A stretch of 64,000 nucleotides of DNA, taken from contig NZ_CP016279.1 in assembly GCF_001542625.1 (NCBI RefSeq), forward strand, positions 7,936,001 to 8,000,000, read 5' to 3'. A model generated the notes under the pieces. That model was not told where the DNA came from and made no database searches. It saw nothing but the letters and a program-made list of their open reading frames with translations. Source of the DNA: Streptomyces griseochromogenes. Lineage in GTDB: Bacteria; Actinomycetota; Actinomycetes; Streptomycetales; Streptomycetaceae. Shown piece by piece: positions 48,432 to 57,456 of the stretch (its first letter is position 1; every line of letters starts with the position of its first letter). Both the position numbers and the translations under genes were made by a program.

Positions 48432-48869
48432 TTACTCGAAACCGTGCAGCATCCACTGGTCCGGGCGGTCCAGCGGCCTGAAGCCCAGCTTCTCGTACAC
48501 GCCGTGCGCATCCTCCGTGGCCAGCAGGATGCGGCGCAGCCCGAAGGGACGCAGATGGTCCCGGACGCGGCCGACGAACGCCGTGCCGACGCCCTTGCCG
48601 CGCACCGACGGGTCGACGTACACATCGGCGAGCCAGGCGAACAGCGCTCGGTCGGTCACCACGCGCGCGTACGCCACCTGCTCGCCCGAGGCGATGGCGT
48701 ACACCCCGAAGTTGATCGAGGACGCCATCGCCCGCTCGTGCTTCTCCCGGGGCCGGCCGATCGCCCAGTACGCGTCGGTCGACAGCCAGCCGTGGACGCG
48801 GTCGACGTCGACACGGTCGGTGTCGGCGGAGAACTCGTAGCCGTCGGGGAGATCGGGTGCGTCGCTCAT
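48432..48869 (-). CDS. GNAT-family N-acetyltransferase
   Basis: This 145-residue GNAT has the acetyl-CoA loop PSVRGKGVGTAFVGRV preceded by WLADVYVD, and the C-terminal EKLGFRPLDRPDQWM. The start YEFSADTDRVDVDRVHGWLSTDAYWAIGR is typical of a common bacterial GNAT subgroup of unknown substrate. It stands alone between the phosphatase-like gene and the MocR gene. Confidence 0.85.
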   Translation of the reverse strand: MSDAPDLPDGYEFSADTDRVDVDRVHGWLSTDAYWAIGRPREKHERAMASSINFGVYAIASGEQVAYARVVTDRALFAWLADVYVDPSVRGKGVGTAFVGRVRDHLRPFGLRRILLATEDAHGVYEKLGFRPLDRPDQWMLHGFE

Positions 48870-48915
48870 GCGGTGATCATCACAGCGCGGCGGAGCGGCG
48901 TCGACCCGGTTTTCC

Positions 48916-50373
48916 CTACCGGGCGGTCACGGGCCCGCACCGCAGCGCCTCGTCACACGCGACCCGCAGGCGCCGCACTCCCTCCACGATCTCCCCCGTG
49001 CCCGCCACCGCCGCGAAGCTCAGCCGGAGGTGGGCCGCGGGCGGTTCGGCGCTGAAGTAGGGGCGGCCCGGGATGAGGGCGACGCCGGCGCGCAGCGCGG
49101 CGGCGGTCACGGACGCCTCGTCGGCGCCGTCGGGCAGGCGGAGCCAGAGGTGGTAGCCGCCGGCCGGGATGTGCGGCAGGACCAGTTCGGGCAGGTGGCG
49201 GGCGAGTTCGGCGGTCATGACGTCACGGCGGGTCTTCAGCGCGGCCGACAGGGCCCGCAGATGGCGGGGCCAGGCCGGGGAGCCGACGAGTTCCAGGGCG
49301 GCCTCCTGCAGCGGCCGGGGGACGAAGAAGCTGTCCACGACCTGGATGGCGCGCAGCCGTTCCAGCACGGGACCGCGCGCGGCCAGCGCGCTCACCCGGA
49401 AGCTGGGCGAGGTCGCCTTGGTCAGCGAGCCGACGTGGACGACGACGCCGTCGGGGTCGTCGGCGGCCAGCGGGCGGGGCAGCGGGCCCGAGTCCGCGTG
49501 CACCATGCGCCGCACGTAGTCGTCCTCGATGACGAACGCACCGGCGGCGCGGGCGATGCGCAGCACCTCGGCGCGCCGGTCGGGGGCCAGGACGGCGCCG
49601 GTCGGATTCTGGAACAGGGGCTGGCAGACGAAGACCCGGGCGCCGGTGGCCCGGAAGGCGTCGGCGAGCAGGCCGGGCCGGACGCCGTCGGAGTCGACCG
49701 GAACCGGGACCGGGCGCAGGCCGGCCGCCCGGGCCAGGGCCAGCATGCCCGGGTAGGTGGGCGACTCCACGAGGACCTGGGCACCGGGCGGGGCGAGCGC
49801 TCGCAGGGCCGTGGCCAGCGCGGACTGGCCGCCTGCGGCGATCAGCACCTCGGCGGCCGTGACGGACCCGCCGATGCCCCGCGCGAACCACTCCCGCAGC
49901 TCCGGCAGGCCCTCCAGCGGGGGCCTGCCCCAGGCGCCCGGCCGCCGTCCGGCCCGGGCGAGGGCCGCGGCCATGGCCCGCTCGGGCTGGAGGGAGGGGT
50001 GGGGGTATCCGCCGTTGAACTCCAGCACGCCCGGGGGCGGTGCGGCGAGGCAGACCGTGACCCCGGAGGCGTCCACGGTGCGCGGTACGAGGTCGGCGGC
50101 ACCGTCGGCGCTCAGCGCGACCTCCTGCCAGGAGGTGTCCCCGGCGGGATCGGCGGCGGGCCGCGGCCGGGCACGGAAGGCGCCGGCGCCGGGCCGGGTG
50201 ATCACCAGTCCCTCGGCGGCCAGCTGGGCCAGGGCTCGGGAGACGGTCACCGGGCTCACCCGGAACCGCTCGACCAGCGCCCTGCTAGATGGGAGCTTTC
50301 CACCTGGGGAGTAGCGGTCCAGCTCCCGTCGCAGCTGTTCCGCCAGTTCACCCACACTGCTACGCTCGTGCAT
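48916..50373 (-). CDS. MocR-type GntR/aminotransferase regulator
   Basis: The 485-residue protein fuses a GntR winged helix (residues about 5-70, SSRALVERFRVSPVTVSRALAQL) to a fold-I aminotransferase domain. The PLP lysine lies in SLTKATSPSFR. MocR proteins bind PLP-linked ligands and regulate neighbours rather than catalyse. ATG 50373 shares bases with the divergent EamA start codon. It probably controls that transporter and itself through the palindrome at 50384-50395. Confidence 0.9.
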   Translation of the reverse strand: MHERSSVGELAEQLRRELDRYSPGGKLPSSRALVERFRVSPVTVSRALAQLAAEGLVITRPGAGAFRARPRPAADPAGDTSWQEVALSADGAADLVPRTVDASGVTVCLAAPPPGVLEFNGGYPHPSLQPERAMAAALARAGRRPGAWGRPPLEGLPELREWFARGIGGSVTAAEVLIAAGGQSALATALRALAPPGAQVLVESPTYPGMLALARAAGLRPVPVPVDSDGVRPGLLADAFRATGARVFVCQPLFQNPTGAVLAPDRRAEVLRIARAAGAFVIEDDYVRRMVHADSGPLPRPLAADDPDGVVVHVGSLTKATSPSFRVSALAARGPVLERLRAIQVVDSFFVPRPLQEAALELVGSPAWPRHLRALSAALKTRRDVMTAELARHLPELVLPHIPAGGYHLWLRLPDGADEASVTAAALRAGVALIPGRPYFSAEPPAAHLRLSFAAVAGTGEIVEGVRRLRVACDEALRCGPVTAR

Positions 50374-51283
50374 GAGAGCACAGAGTAGCGCTACTAGCAC
50401 GACGGCGATAGCGGTCCCCGCCTCCCGCGACCACCGGACCCTCGGCACCGGGCAGGCCGCCCTCGGCGTGATCGCCTTCTCCCTCACCTTTCCGTCCACC
50501 GCATGGGGCCTGCAGAGCTTCGGCCCCTGGTCGCTGGTGGCCGTGCGCAGCGTCCTGGCGGCGCTCGTCGCGGGTGGCTGTCTGCTGGCGGCCGGGGTGC
50601 CGCTGCCCGAACGGCGGCACCTGCCGGGTCTCGCGGTCGTCGCCGGCGGGGTGGTGCTCGGCTTCCCGCTGCTGAGCACGCTCGCCCTGCGGACCTCGAC
50701 CACCTCCCACGCCGCCGTCGTGGTGGGCCTGCTGCCGCTGACCACCGCCGTCTGCTCGGCCCTGCGCATGGGCCACCGGCCCCCGCGGCGGTTCTGGCTG
50801 GCGGCGCTGACGGGTGCGGCGGCCGTGCTCGCCTTCACCCTCGGTCAGGGCGGCGGCGGGCTCACGGCCGCCGACGGCTTCCTGTTCGGCGCGCTGCTGG
50901 TGTGCGCGGCCGGGTACACCGAGGGCGGGCGGCTGGCCCGGGTCATGCCGGGCTGGCAGGTCATCGGCTGGGCGCTGGTGCTGTGTCTGCCGCTGAGCGT
51001 GCCGGCCGCCGCGCTGGCGCTGTCGTACGAGCCGGTGCGGCTGACCGGGCACGGTGTGGCGGGTGTGCTGTGGGTCTCGGTGGTCTCGCAGTTCCTCGGG
51101 CTCGTCGTCTGGTACCGCGGCATGGCGGCCATCGGCATTCCGAAGGCCAGCCAGTTGCAGTTGGCCCAACCCCTGCTCACACTGGTGTGGTCGGCGCTGC
51201 TGCTGGGCGAACACCTCACGGCGGCCGCTCCGCTGACCGCCGTCGCCGTGCTCGTCTGCATCGCCGTCACTCAGCGGTCGTGA
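50372..51283 (+). CDS. EamA/DMT-family transporter
   Basis: The 303-residue protein has ten predicted membrane helices in two EamA repeats, typical of exporters for amino acids or metabolites. The second repeat shows the conserved PLLTLVWSALLLGEHL. ATG 50372 overlaps the MocR ATG on the other strand by two bases and has no Shine-Dalgarno sequence, so the message may be leaderless. The cargo may be an amino acid or amine sensed by the PLP regulator next to it. Confidence 0.88.
   Translation: MRAQSSATSTTAIAVPASRDHRTLGTGQAALGVIAFSLTFPSTAWGLQSFGPWSLVAVRSVLAALVAGGCLLAAGVPLPERRHLPGLAVVAGGVVLGFPLLSTLALRTSTTSHAAVVVGLLPLTTAVCSALRMGHRPPRRFWLAALTGAAAVLAFTLGQGGGGLTAADGFLFGALLVCAAGYTEGGRLARVMPGWQVIGWALVLCLPLSVPAAALALSYEPVRLTGHGVAGVLWVSVVSQFLGLVVWYRGMAAIGIPKASQLQLAQPLLTLVWSALLLGEHLTAAAPLTAVAVLVCIAVTQRS
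50384..50395. promoter_or_regulatory. Palindrome at the MocR/EamA divergent start
   Basis: AGTAGCGCTACT is a perfect 12-bp palindrome 11 bp upstream of the MocR start codon. GCTAC also occurs at about 50360, giving a looser dyad across both start codons. It is a candidate site for the MocR protein and overlaps where both promoters must be. Confidence 0.55.
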
Positions 51284-51299
51284 CCGTGAGGAGGGCCTG

Positions 51300-51497
51300 A
51301 TGCGCGCAACCGTGGGCGACCAGCTTGTCCAGCACGGCAGGGTGGTCGGTGAACACGACAAGATCGGCGAGATCGTCGAAGTGATGGGCCAGAAGGGCGA
51401 GCCGCCGTACCGGGTCCGCTTCGAGGACGGGCACGTGGGCGTCTGCTCCCCCGGCCCCGACACCGAGATCCGGCACAAGGAGATCCGACCCTCGTAA
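51300..51497 (+). CDS. DUF1918-family small protein
   Basis: This 65-residue protein begins VGDQLVQHGRVVGEHDKIGEIVEV and has the DUF1918 pattern (YRVRFEDGHVGVCSPGPD). It is a compact SH3-like beta barrel with no known biochemical role. GAGGAGG lies before ATG 51300. It follows the EamA gene by 16 bp and may share its transcript. Confidence 0.82.
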   Translation: MRATVGDQLVQHGRVVGEHDKIGEIVEVMGQKGEPPYRVRFEDGHVGVCSPGPDTEIRHKEIRPS

Positions 51498-51499
51498 GC

Positions 51500-52744
51500 T
51501 CAGCGCGGTGGCTTCGCCGGCTGCCCGTAGTGGTCGGCGACCACCCGCGCCATCGCTCCGATCGGATCCGCCGCCACGTCCTTGGCGGCGAAGAACACGT
51601 GCCCGCGCACCTGCGGACGGGTCGCGGCCAGGGTGAGGTGCCGGGACAGCTCGACCGGGTCCCGCCAGGCCGACGGCTGCCCCTGGGCCCCCGCCCGGTA
51701 GAGCGCCTCCCCGATGTACAGATGGGTCTTGGTGCCCTCCGCGACCTGCGCCCACCAGGCGACCAGGGTCGCGTAGTCGGCGGCGGCGAAGCCGATGTGC
51801 CAGTACAGCTGCGGCACGATGTAGTCGATCCAGTGGTTGCGGACCCAGGTGCGGGTGTCCGCGTGCAGATCGTCGTACGTCTGCACGCCCGCCCGGGTGT
51901 CCGAGCCGCGGGAGTCGGTCGTGGCGTTGCGCCACACCCCGAAGGGGCTGATCCCGAACCGGGTGCCGGGGCGGACCTGCTGGATGCCCGCCGCCATCTC
52001 CTTCACCAGCTGGTCGATGTTGTCGCGGCGCCAGGCGGCCCGGCCGGAGAAATCGCCGCCGTACCGGTCGTAGGCGGCGTCGTCGTCGAAGGTCTGGCCC
52101 GCGACCGGGTACGGGTAGAAGTAGTCGTCGAAGTGGACGGCGTCCACCGGGTACCGGGCGACCGCGTCGAGCATGGCTCGCCGCACGAAGGCCCGGACCT
52201 CGGGCAGGCCGGGGTTGTAGTAGAGCTTCCCGCCGTAGGGCACCACCCAGTCCGGGTGCCGGCGCGCCGGGTGCCCGTCGGCCAGGCGGGCCGGGTCGGC
52301 GTGGTTCGCAATCCGGTACGGGTTGAACCAGGCGTGCAGTTCCAGGCCGCGGGCGTGGGCCTCCCGTACGGCCGTGCCGAGCGGGTCCCAGCCCGGGTCC
52401 TGCCCCTGGGTGCCGGTGAGGTACTCGGTCCAGGGCTCGTACGGCGAGGCCCACAGGGCGTCCGCGGTGGGCCGTACCTGCAGAATCACCGTGTTGAGCC
52501 GGTCACGGGCCGCGTGGTCGAGGTGAGCGATCAGCTCCGCGCGCTGCTCGGCGGGCGTGAGGCCCGCCCGCGAGGGCCAGTCGCGGTTGGCCACGGTCGC
52601 CAGCCACACGCCCCGCATCTCGGTGGCCGCGCGTCGCCGCGAGCGCCCCGGATCCGGCCGGCCGGGCGCCGCCGCGGCGCCCTGGGCCGTCGCCAGGGTC
52701 GACAGCGCCGCCCACGCGAACGCACGACGCGACATTCGCCCCAT
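51500..52744 (-). CDS. Secreted glycoside-hydrolase-like protein (GHL10 / YddW family)
   Basis: The 414-residue protein has a Tat-like signal (MSRRAFAWAALSTLA) and a TIM-barrel domain of the GHL10 group: MRGVWLATVANRDWPS, LNTVILQVRPTADALW, LELHAWFNPYR and VDAVHFDDYFYPYP with acidic catalytic candidates. Relatives are cell-envelope lipoproteins thought to cut denuded peptidoglycan glycan. ATG 52744 has GGGGG about seven bases upstream; a GTG at 52750 is also in frame. It diverges from the dehydrogenase gene. Confidence 0.85.
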   Translation of the reverse strand: MGRMSRRAFAWAALSTLATAQGAAAAPGRPDPGRSRRRAATEMRGVWLATVANRDWPSRAGLTPAEQRAELIAHLDHAARDRLNTVILQVRPTADALWASPYEPWTEYLTGTQGQDPGWDPLGTAVREAHARGLELHAWFNPYRIANHADPARLADGHPARRHPDWVVPYGGKLYYNPGLPEVRAFVRRAMLDAVARYPVDAVHFDDYFYPYPVAGQTFDDDAAYDRYGGDFSGRAAWRRDNIDQLVKEMAAGIQQVRPGTRFGISPFGVWRNATTDSRGSDTRAGVQTYDDLHADTRTWVRNHWIDYIVPQLYWHIGFAAADYATLVAWWAQVAEGTKTHLYIGEALYRAGAQGQPSAWRDPVELSRHLTLAATRPQVRGHVFFAAKDVAADPIGAMARVVADHYGQPAKPPR

Positions 52745-52766
52745 CTGCACACCCCCATACGCTCCG

Positions 52767-52786
52767 GATCCGTGTCGTCACGGATC
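52767..52786. promoter_or_regulatory. Hairpin/inverted repeat between divergent GHL10 and dehydrogenase genes
   Basis: GATCCGTG-TCGT-CACGGATC is a perfect 8-bp inverted repeat 23 bp upstream of the glycosidase start codon. It could be an operator or an mRNA leader hairpin of that gene. Confidence 0.4.
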
Positions 52787-52914
52787 GTTCCGGGCCCAGG
52801 ATGCCCCCACCCGGGCGATCGATCATCGATACTTGGCGGTAACGTGCACGATCGGAGCAGGCGCCGAAACCCGGAGGTCCTGCCGAGGCGGAGAACACCA
52901 GCGAAGGGGACGAT

Positions 52915-53790
52915 GTGACGGGCATCCCAGGTGGAGACATTGCACGCGTCGGAATCGTGGGCTGCGGCCAGATGGGCGCGGGCATCGCCGAAGTCTGCGC
53001 CCGCGCGGGACTGGACGTGAGGGTCGCCGAGACCACCGGCGAGGCCCTGGAGATCGGCCGTACCCGGCTGCACAACTCCCTGGCCAAGGCCGCCCAGCGC
53101 GGCAAGATCAGCGAGGAGGAGCGGGACGCCACGCAGGCGCGGCTGAGCTTCACCACCGACCTCGGCGAGTTCGCCGACCGCGATCTGGTGATCGAGGCCG
53201 TCGTGGAGAACGAGCAGGTCAAGACGGAGATCTTCCAGGTCCTCGACCAGGTGGTGACCCGCGCGGACGCGATCTTGGCCTCCAACACCTCCTCCATCCC
53301 TCTGGTGAAGCTGGCGGTCGCCACCTCGCGCCCCGACCATGTGGTCGGCATCCACTTCTTCAACCCGGCCCCGGTGCAGAAGCTGGTCGAGCTGATCCCG
53401 GCGCTCACCACCTCCGAGGGCACGCTCAGCCGCGCCCAGCTGTTCGCCGAGAAGGTGCTCGGCAAGCACGCCATCCGCGCCCAGGACCGCTCCGGGTTCG
53501 TCGTGAACGCGCTGCTGGTTCCCTACCTGCTGTCCGCGATCCGGATGTTCGAGTCGGGCATCGCGAGCCGCGAGGACATCGACAACGGCATGGAGATGGG
53601 CTGCGCCCACCCGATGGGCCCGCTCAAGCTGTCCGACCTGATCGGCCTGGACACCATCGTCTCCATCGCCAACTCGATGTACGCCGAGTACAAGGAGCCG
53701 CTGTACGCCGCTCCCCCGCTGCTGCAGCGCATGGTCGAGGCGGGCCGGCTCGGCCGGAAGACCGGCTCGGGCTTCTACACCTACGGCTGA
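52915..53790 (+). CDS. 3-hydroxyacyl-CoA (3-hydroxybutyryl-CoA) dehydrogenase
   Basis: The 291-residue single-function dehydrogenase has the NAD site GIVGCGQMGAGIA, the catalytic His in IHFFNPAP with the earlier SNTSS, and the C-terminal helical domain with HPMGPLKLSDLIGLD. It oxidises (S)-3-hydroxybutyryl-CoA with NAD(P), in butyryl-CoA supply or fatty-acid breakdown. GTG 52915 follows AAGGGG. A strong hairpin lies 22 bp after the stop. Confidence 0.92.
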   Translation: MTGIPGGDIARVGIVGCGQMGAGIAEVCARAGLDVRVAETTGEALEIGRTRLHNSLAKAAQRGKISEEERDATQARLSFTTDLGEFADRDLVIEAVVENEQVKTEIFQVLDQVVTRADAILASNTSSIPLVKLAVATSRPDHVVGIHFFNPAPVQKLVELIPALTTSEGTLSRAQLFAEKVLGKHAIRAQDRSGFVVNALLVPYLLSAIRMFESGIASREDIDNGMEMGCAHPMGPLKLSDLIGLDTIVSIANSMYAEYKEPLYAAPPLLQRMVEAGRLGRKTGSGFYTYG

Positions 53791-53811
53791 TTACGAAGAG
53801 CGACGCCCTAC

Positions 53812-53841
53812 GGGCCCGGCACCGACATCGGTGCCGGGCCC
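53812..53841 (+). terminator. Strong terminator-like hairpin after the dehydrogenase gene
   Basis: GGGCCCGGCACCGA and TCGGTGCCGGGCCC form a perfect 14-base inverted repeat (about 13 bp of stem once a loop is allowed), followed by ATCTGTTTC. It is the best terminator in the window. Confidence 0.85.
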
Positions 53842-53984
53842 ATCTGTTTCACACACCGTGTGCACGCCGGGCACGCATATGCCCTTCGCACACTCTCCCC
53901 ACGCGCCCACCAGGCGAGTTGACTCCTCATGCGCATGCAAGGGATGCGGAACAACCACATCCGACTACGGAAAGGAGTGGACCC

Positions 53985-54242
53985 GTGACCGCCGATCCAG
54001 AGCATCCCGTGGTCCATGGAGAACTCGCAGAGTTACGGCGCCGCCTCGACGTGGCGTACGCCCAAGTCGAGGGAGGACTCGCCCTGCTCAGTCACCGCGC
54101 CAAGGAGACCGCCAAGGAAGTGGACGAGCTGCACACCCGCTTGAGTTCACTGGAACACGCACGCTGGCCACTGCCCTCGGTCGCCGCGCTCACGGCTCTG
54201 GGAGCGCTCGTCGTGACGGTCTGGCAGGCGCTGGCCCACTAG
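53985..54242 (+). CDS. 85-residue tail-anchored coiled-coil protein
   Basis: The small protein has an acidic/basic heptad-rich helix (LAELRRRLDVAYAQVEGGLA to TAKEVDELHTRLSSLE) followed by one C-terminal membrane helix (about residues 63-83) and a three-residue tail. GTG 53985 has AAGGAG ten bases before it. There is no signal peptide, so it should sit on the inner membrane face. The family is not recognised; proteins with this plan often act as small scaffolds. Its stop overlaps the NUDIX stop on the other strand by four bases. Confidence 0.72.
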   Translation: MTADPEHPVVHGELAELRRRLDVAYAQVEGGLALLSHRAKETAKEVDELHTRLSSLEHARWPLPSVAALTALGALVVTVWQALAH

Positions 54243-54775
54243 GCATCGGCGAGCCTCAGGTGGTGCAGCAGGAGTAACGCGGCCGCCATGTTGGCGGCCG
54301 GGACCTCCCCTCGGGCGATCAGGTCGGGGACGACTTTGAGCGGGACCCATTCACGGCGGTCCGACTCGAAGTCGTCCACGGGATGTCCGATGTACTCGCC
54401 CCGGTCGGACCAGTAGATGTGGTGCCGGGCGTCGGTGAGGCCGTTGGACGGCTCCACGCTCATGAGGTGGTGCAGGGGTCCCGGCCGCCAGCCGGTCTCC
54501 TCCTCCAGTTCCCTGGCGGCCGCGCTCGCGATGTCCTCGCCGTCCTCCACCACACCCGCGGCCAGTTCCCAGCCCCAGCTGTCGGTGATGAACCGGTGGC
54601 GCCACAGGAGCAGGACCTCGTTGGCCTCGTTGACCACCGTGGCGACGGCGACCGGCCGCAGCCGGATCAGGAAGTGGTCGAGGTGCCGGCCGTCCGGCAG
54701 CTCGACATCTGCGAGATTGACGCTGAACCAGCGGTTTTCATACACAGTTTGTTCGTTCTGTTTCGTCCACTGCAC
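54239..54775 (-). CDS. NUDIX hydrolase
   Basis: The 178-residue NUDIX protein has the box GVVEDGEDIASAAARELEEETGW, agreeing with GX5EX7REUXEEXGU. The surrounding sequence resembles ADP-ribose/ADP-sugar pyrophosphatases. GTG 54775 follows AAGGTGG. Substrate not known. It is the downstream neighbour of an NsdA-like regulator on the same strand, 65 bp apart. Confidence 0.87.
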   Translation of the reverse strand: MQWTKQNEQTVYENRWFSVNLADVELPDGRHLDHFLIRLRPVAVATVVNEANEVLLLWRHRFITDSWGWELAAGVVEDGEDIASAAARELEEETGWRPGPLHHLMSVEPSNGLTDARHHIYWSDRGEYIGHPVDDFESDRREWVPLKVVPDLIARGEVPAANMAAALLLLHHLRLADA

Positions 54776-54840
54776 GGTTCTGCCACCTTCCGCCGAGTAA
54801 GTGGCAATATCGCAGCAGGGACTGCGTACCTACAGTGCGC

Positions 54841-56181
54841 CTACAGCGGTACGCGCAGTGCACCGTCGATGAGTTCGGCGGCCTCGGCGGTTCCGGCCGA
54901 GCCGCAGCGCACCAGGTGCTCGCGTACCGCGCGGAGTCTGTCGCGCAGGCGCTGGGACTCCATCCCGCGGGCCTGCTCGGCCATCTGCACGGCGGTGGCC
55001 ACCGCGTTGTCGGCGTTGCCCTGCCGCAGTTCGATCGTGCTGAGCATGGCGAGCCGGTGCACCCGTCCTCGGTCATGGGCGGGGTTGTCGACCGCGGCCG
55101 CCGCATGCTCCCGCGCTGCGGCGAGTTCACCGAGACTGAGCAGCGCCTCGGCGACCTGGACGTTGACCAGGCCGGGCTGGACGTAGCCGGTCTCGTCGGG
55201 CTCGTACCCGCGCCGGATGCGGTCGGCGGCCGTCTCGGCCCGGCGGATGCAGGACAGCGCGCTGCTGCTGTCGCCGAGGTGGGCGTACGCCTTGGCCTGC
55301 ATCGCGTACAGGTCGGAGGCGAGGGCCGGGGTGATGTGCCTGCCCGCGGCGCGCAGCGCGGCCTCGGCGAAGGCCACGGCCTGCCGGTACTCCCGCATGA
55401 ACAGCGCCTGGTTGACCAGCAGCGCGATCACGTAGGCCCCGAGGCCCCGGTCCCCGCTGGCCTTGGCCAGCCTGAGCGCCTGGTGGAAGTAGCGCTGGGC
55501 GAGACCGTGCGCGTCGGAGTCGTACGCGCAGATGCCCGCGATCGCCACCAACCCGCCGGTGGCGCGGTGCAGTTGGCGGCCGGTGGCGTCGGTGTAGCTG
55601 CCGCGCAGCAACGGCGCGGCCTCGGCGTTGAGGAAGCCGACGATGCGGGTGCGGGTCGCGATGCCGCCGGCCTTGCGGTACATCTGCTCGTAGTGGGTGC
55701 GGGCGGCGCGCAGCATCTCGATGTCGGCCGCCGTGACCCGGTGCCGGCCGCCCCGGGAGACGTCCACGTCCTCGGGCGGGTTCTCCCACTCCCACACCGG
55801 CATGACGGCGGGGGTACCGGTGACCGCGGGGGCGCCGAGCACATGTGGGCGCTGCTGTTCGTCGGAGCGCCACAGCGCGGTGGCCCGTTCCACGAAGCCG
55901 GAGAGCGAGCCGGCGTGCGGGGTGCTGGGCTCGCCCGGCACCCCGAGTCCGATGTCGTCCAGGGTGACCGGGCGGCGCAGTCGTCCGGCCAGCACCTCGC
56001 AGATCAGGTCGGGCACCTGGCCGCGTGGCCGTTGACCCTTCAACCACCTTGCCACGGCGGTGTGTTCGTAGCGGAGCGTCAGACCCCGCTTCCGGCCCGC
56101 CTGGTTCACATGGGCGGCGAGACCGGCGTGCGAGATCCCCGCCTCGTCCAGGATCGCGTCGAGCAGAGTGTTGGGCTGCAT
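54841..56181 (-). CDS. NsdA-like regulator with helix-turn-helix and TPR-like repeats
   Basis: The 446-residue protein has an N-terminal DNA-binding-like region (LAAHVNQAGRKRG to TAVARWLKGQRPRGQVPDLI) and a long C-terminal all-helical TPR-like domain from about residue 160. The same plan occurs in the Streptomyces NsdA family, negative regulators of sporulation and antibiotic production. GGGGGG lies seven bases before ATG 56181. Targets are unknown. Similarity is judged by motif only, so orthology to NsdA itself is not claimed. Confidence 0.72.
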   Translation of the reverse strand: MQPNTLLDAILDEAGISHAGLAAHVNQAGRKRGLTLRYEHTAVARWLKGQRPRGQVPDLICEVLAGRLRRPVTLDDIGLGVPGEPSTPHAGSLSGFVERATALWRSDEQQRPHVLGAPAVTGTPAVMPVWEWENPPEDVDVSRGGRHRVTAADIEMLRAARTHYEQMYRKAGGIATRTRIVGFLNAEAAPLLRGSYTDATGRQLHRATGGLVAIAGICAYDSDAHGLAQRYFHQALRLAKASGDRGLGAYVIALLVNQALFMREYRQAVAFAEAALRAAGRHITPALASDLYAMQAKAYAHLGDSSSALSCIRRAETAADRIRRGYEPDETGYVQPGLVNVQVAEALLSLGELAAAREHAAAAVDNPAHDRGRVHRLAMLSTIELRQGNADNAVATAVQMAEQARGMESQRLRDRLRAVREHLVRCGSAGTAEAAELIDGALRVPL

Positions 56182-56347
56182 GGGATTGCCCCCCGGGTGG
56201 CCTGGTGCCGACAGCGTAGTGCGTCCGCTTTCACACGGGGTGTGAACGGAGTGCCCGCATCCGCAGTGTGTGCACGCTGTCGCGGAGAGTGGTGTGCCGG
56301 TTGACTGAAATCCCTCGCAAGAGGCCGGCCAAGCCGTCGGCTCCCCC

Positions 56348-57394
56348 TCAGAAAGCGGCGGCTTGGCCGTTTCCGTCCCGCGCCCCTGACAGTTCGGCGC
56401 TTCTTCGGCCGTTCCGCAGGACCAGTACCGCCACGTCGTCCGATGGCCGGCCCGCCGTATGGCGCAGGAGGGCCGTGAAGACCGTGCGGAGGACCTTCTG
56501 AGCCGTCACCGGGTGATCGTGTACGGCCTCGCCCAGTGCCGTGGGCAGGGAGAAGAAACGGCCGTGGGCATCTCGGGCGTCCTCGGCTCCGTCGGTGAAC
56601 AGGACCAGGGAGTCTCCGGGGAGCAACTGCCCGCAGGGGTGCGTCTCCAGCTCGGCCGGCAGCGGGAAGGGGCCCAGCGGCGGGAGTGGATCGGCTCGGG
56701 TGAGCGGCTCCACCCGGGTGCCGCTGAGCAGATACGGCCAGGGATGCCCGCAGTTGAGGGCGCGCAGTTCGCCCTCGTCGCCGATTTCCAGGAGCAGAAC
56801 GGTGACGAACTCCTCGGCGACCGGATTGTCGGGCTCCTGGGTGCCGCTCGACGGGTGTTCGGCACGGGCCCGCTCGCGCAGGTGGCGGGCCAGGGCGCGC
56901 TCCAGTCTGCGCAGCACGGCGCCGAGTTCGGGCTCGTCGTGCGCCGCCTCGCGGAAGCTGCCGAGCACGGCGGCAGCGGTGCCGAGGGCGCCGATGCCGT
57001 GGCCGCGTACGTCGCCCATCACCACCCGGACCCCGTGTTCGGTGGCGACCGCCTCGTACAGATCGCCGCCGATCGTCGCGCCGTGGTCGGCGGACAGCTG
57101 GGCCGCGGCGACGTTCAGACCGTCGACGCGAGCCGGCAGGGGCCTGAGGACCACGCTCTGCGCGGCGCCGGCGACCCGGCGGGCCTGCCTCAGTTCGCGC
57201 AGCAGGGCGCGACGGACATGGACCATCAGTCCGGTGCCGACGGCGAAGAACACGGCGCTGGTGACGATGCGCGCGCCGAGCCCGTGCTGCTGGGCGAGCG
57301 GGCAGCCGAACTTGTAGCCGACCGCCGTGGCTCCCCAGACCGTGGGCAGTACGGCTCCCCGCGCGGTGGGTGCCCGCGCCTTGATGCGGATCAT
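56348..57394 (-). CDS. PP2C/SpoIIE-type serine phosphatase with membrane helix
   Basis: The 348-residue protein has a hydrophobic segment near residues 40-60 and a PP2C-like SpoIIE domain from about 95 (GGDLYEAVATEHGVRVVMGDVRGHG, LNCGHPWPYLL, LVLFTDGAEDARD, SDDVAVLVL) with the metal-binding aspartates. Such phosphatases usually act on phosphorylated anti-sigma-factor antagonists. No antagonist gene is next to it. ATG 57394 has AGAGG close upstream. Confidence 0.88.
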   Translation of the reverse strand: MIRIKARAPTARGAVLPTVWGATAVGYKFGCPLAQQHGLGARIVTSAVFFAVGTGLMVHVRRALLRELRQARRVAGAAQSVVLRPLPARVDGLNVAAAQLSADHGATIGGDLYEAVATEHGVRVVMGDVRGHGIGALGTAAAVLGSFREAAHDEPELGAVLRRLERALARHLRERARAEHPSSGTQEPDNPVAEEFVTVLLLEIGDEGELRALNCGHPWPYLLSGTRVEPLTRADPLPPLGPFPLPAELETHPCGQLLPGDSLVLFTDGAEDARDAHGRFFSLPTALGEAVHDHPVTAQKVLRTVFTALLRHTAGRPSDDVAVLVLRNGRRSAELSGARDGNGQAAAF

Positions 57395-57430
57395 GCCTCT
57401 GGTCCCCCAAGTGGGCCCTGACAGAGCAGA

Positions 57431-57456
57431 CGGACCGACCCCGAAAGGCCGGTCCG
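57431..57456. terminator. Hairpin upstream of the PP2C gene, downstream of pheT
   Basis: CGGACCG and CGGTCCG pair perfectly, and the interior CC...GG around CCGAAA extends the stem. Read on the minus strand it comes about 190 nt after the pheT stop and just before the phosphatase gene. It may end the pheST transcript or be a leader structure of the phosphatase mRNA. Confidence 0.45.
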
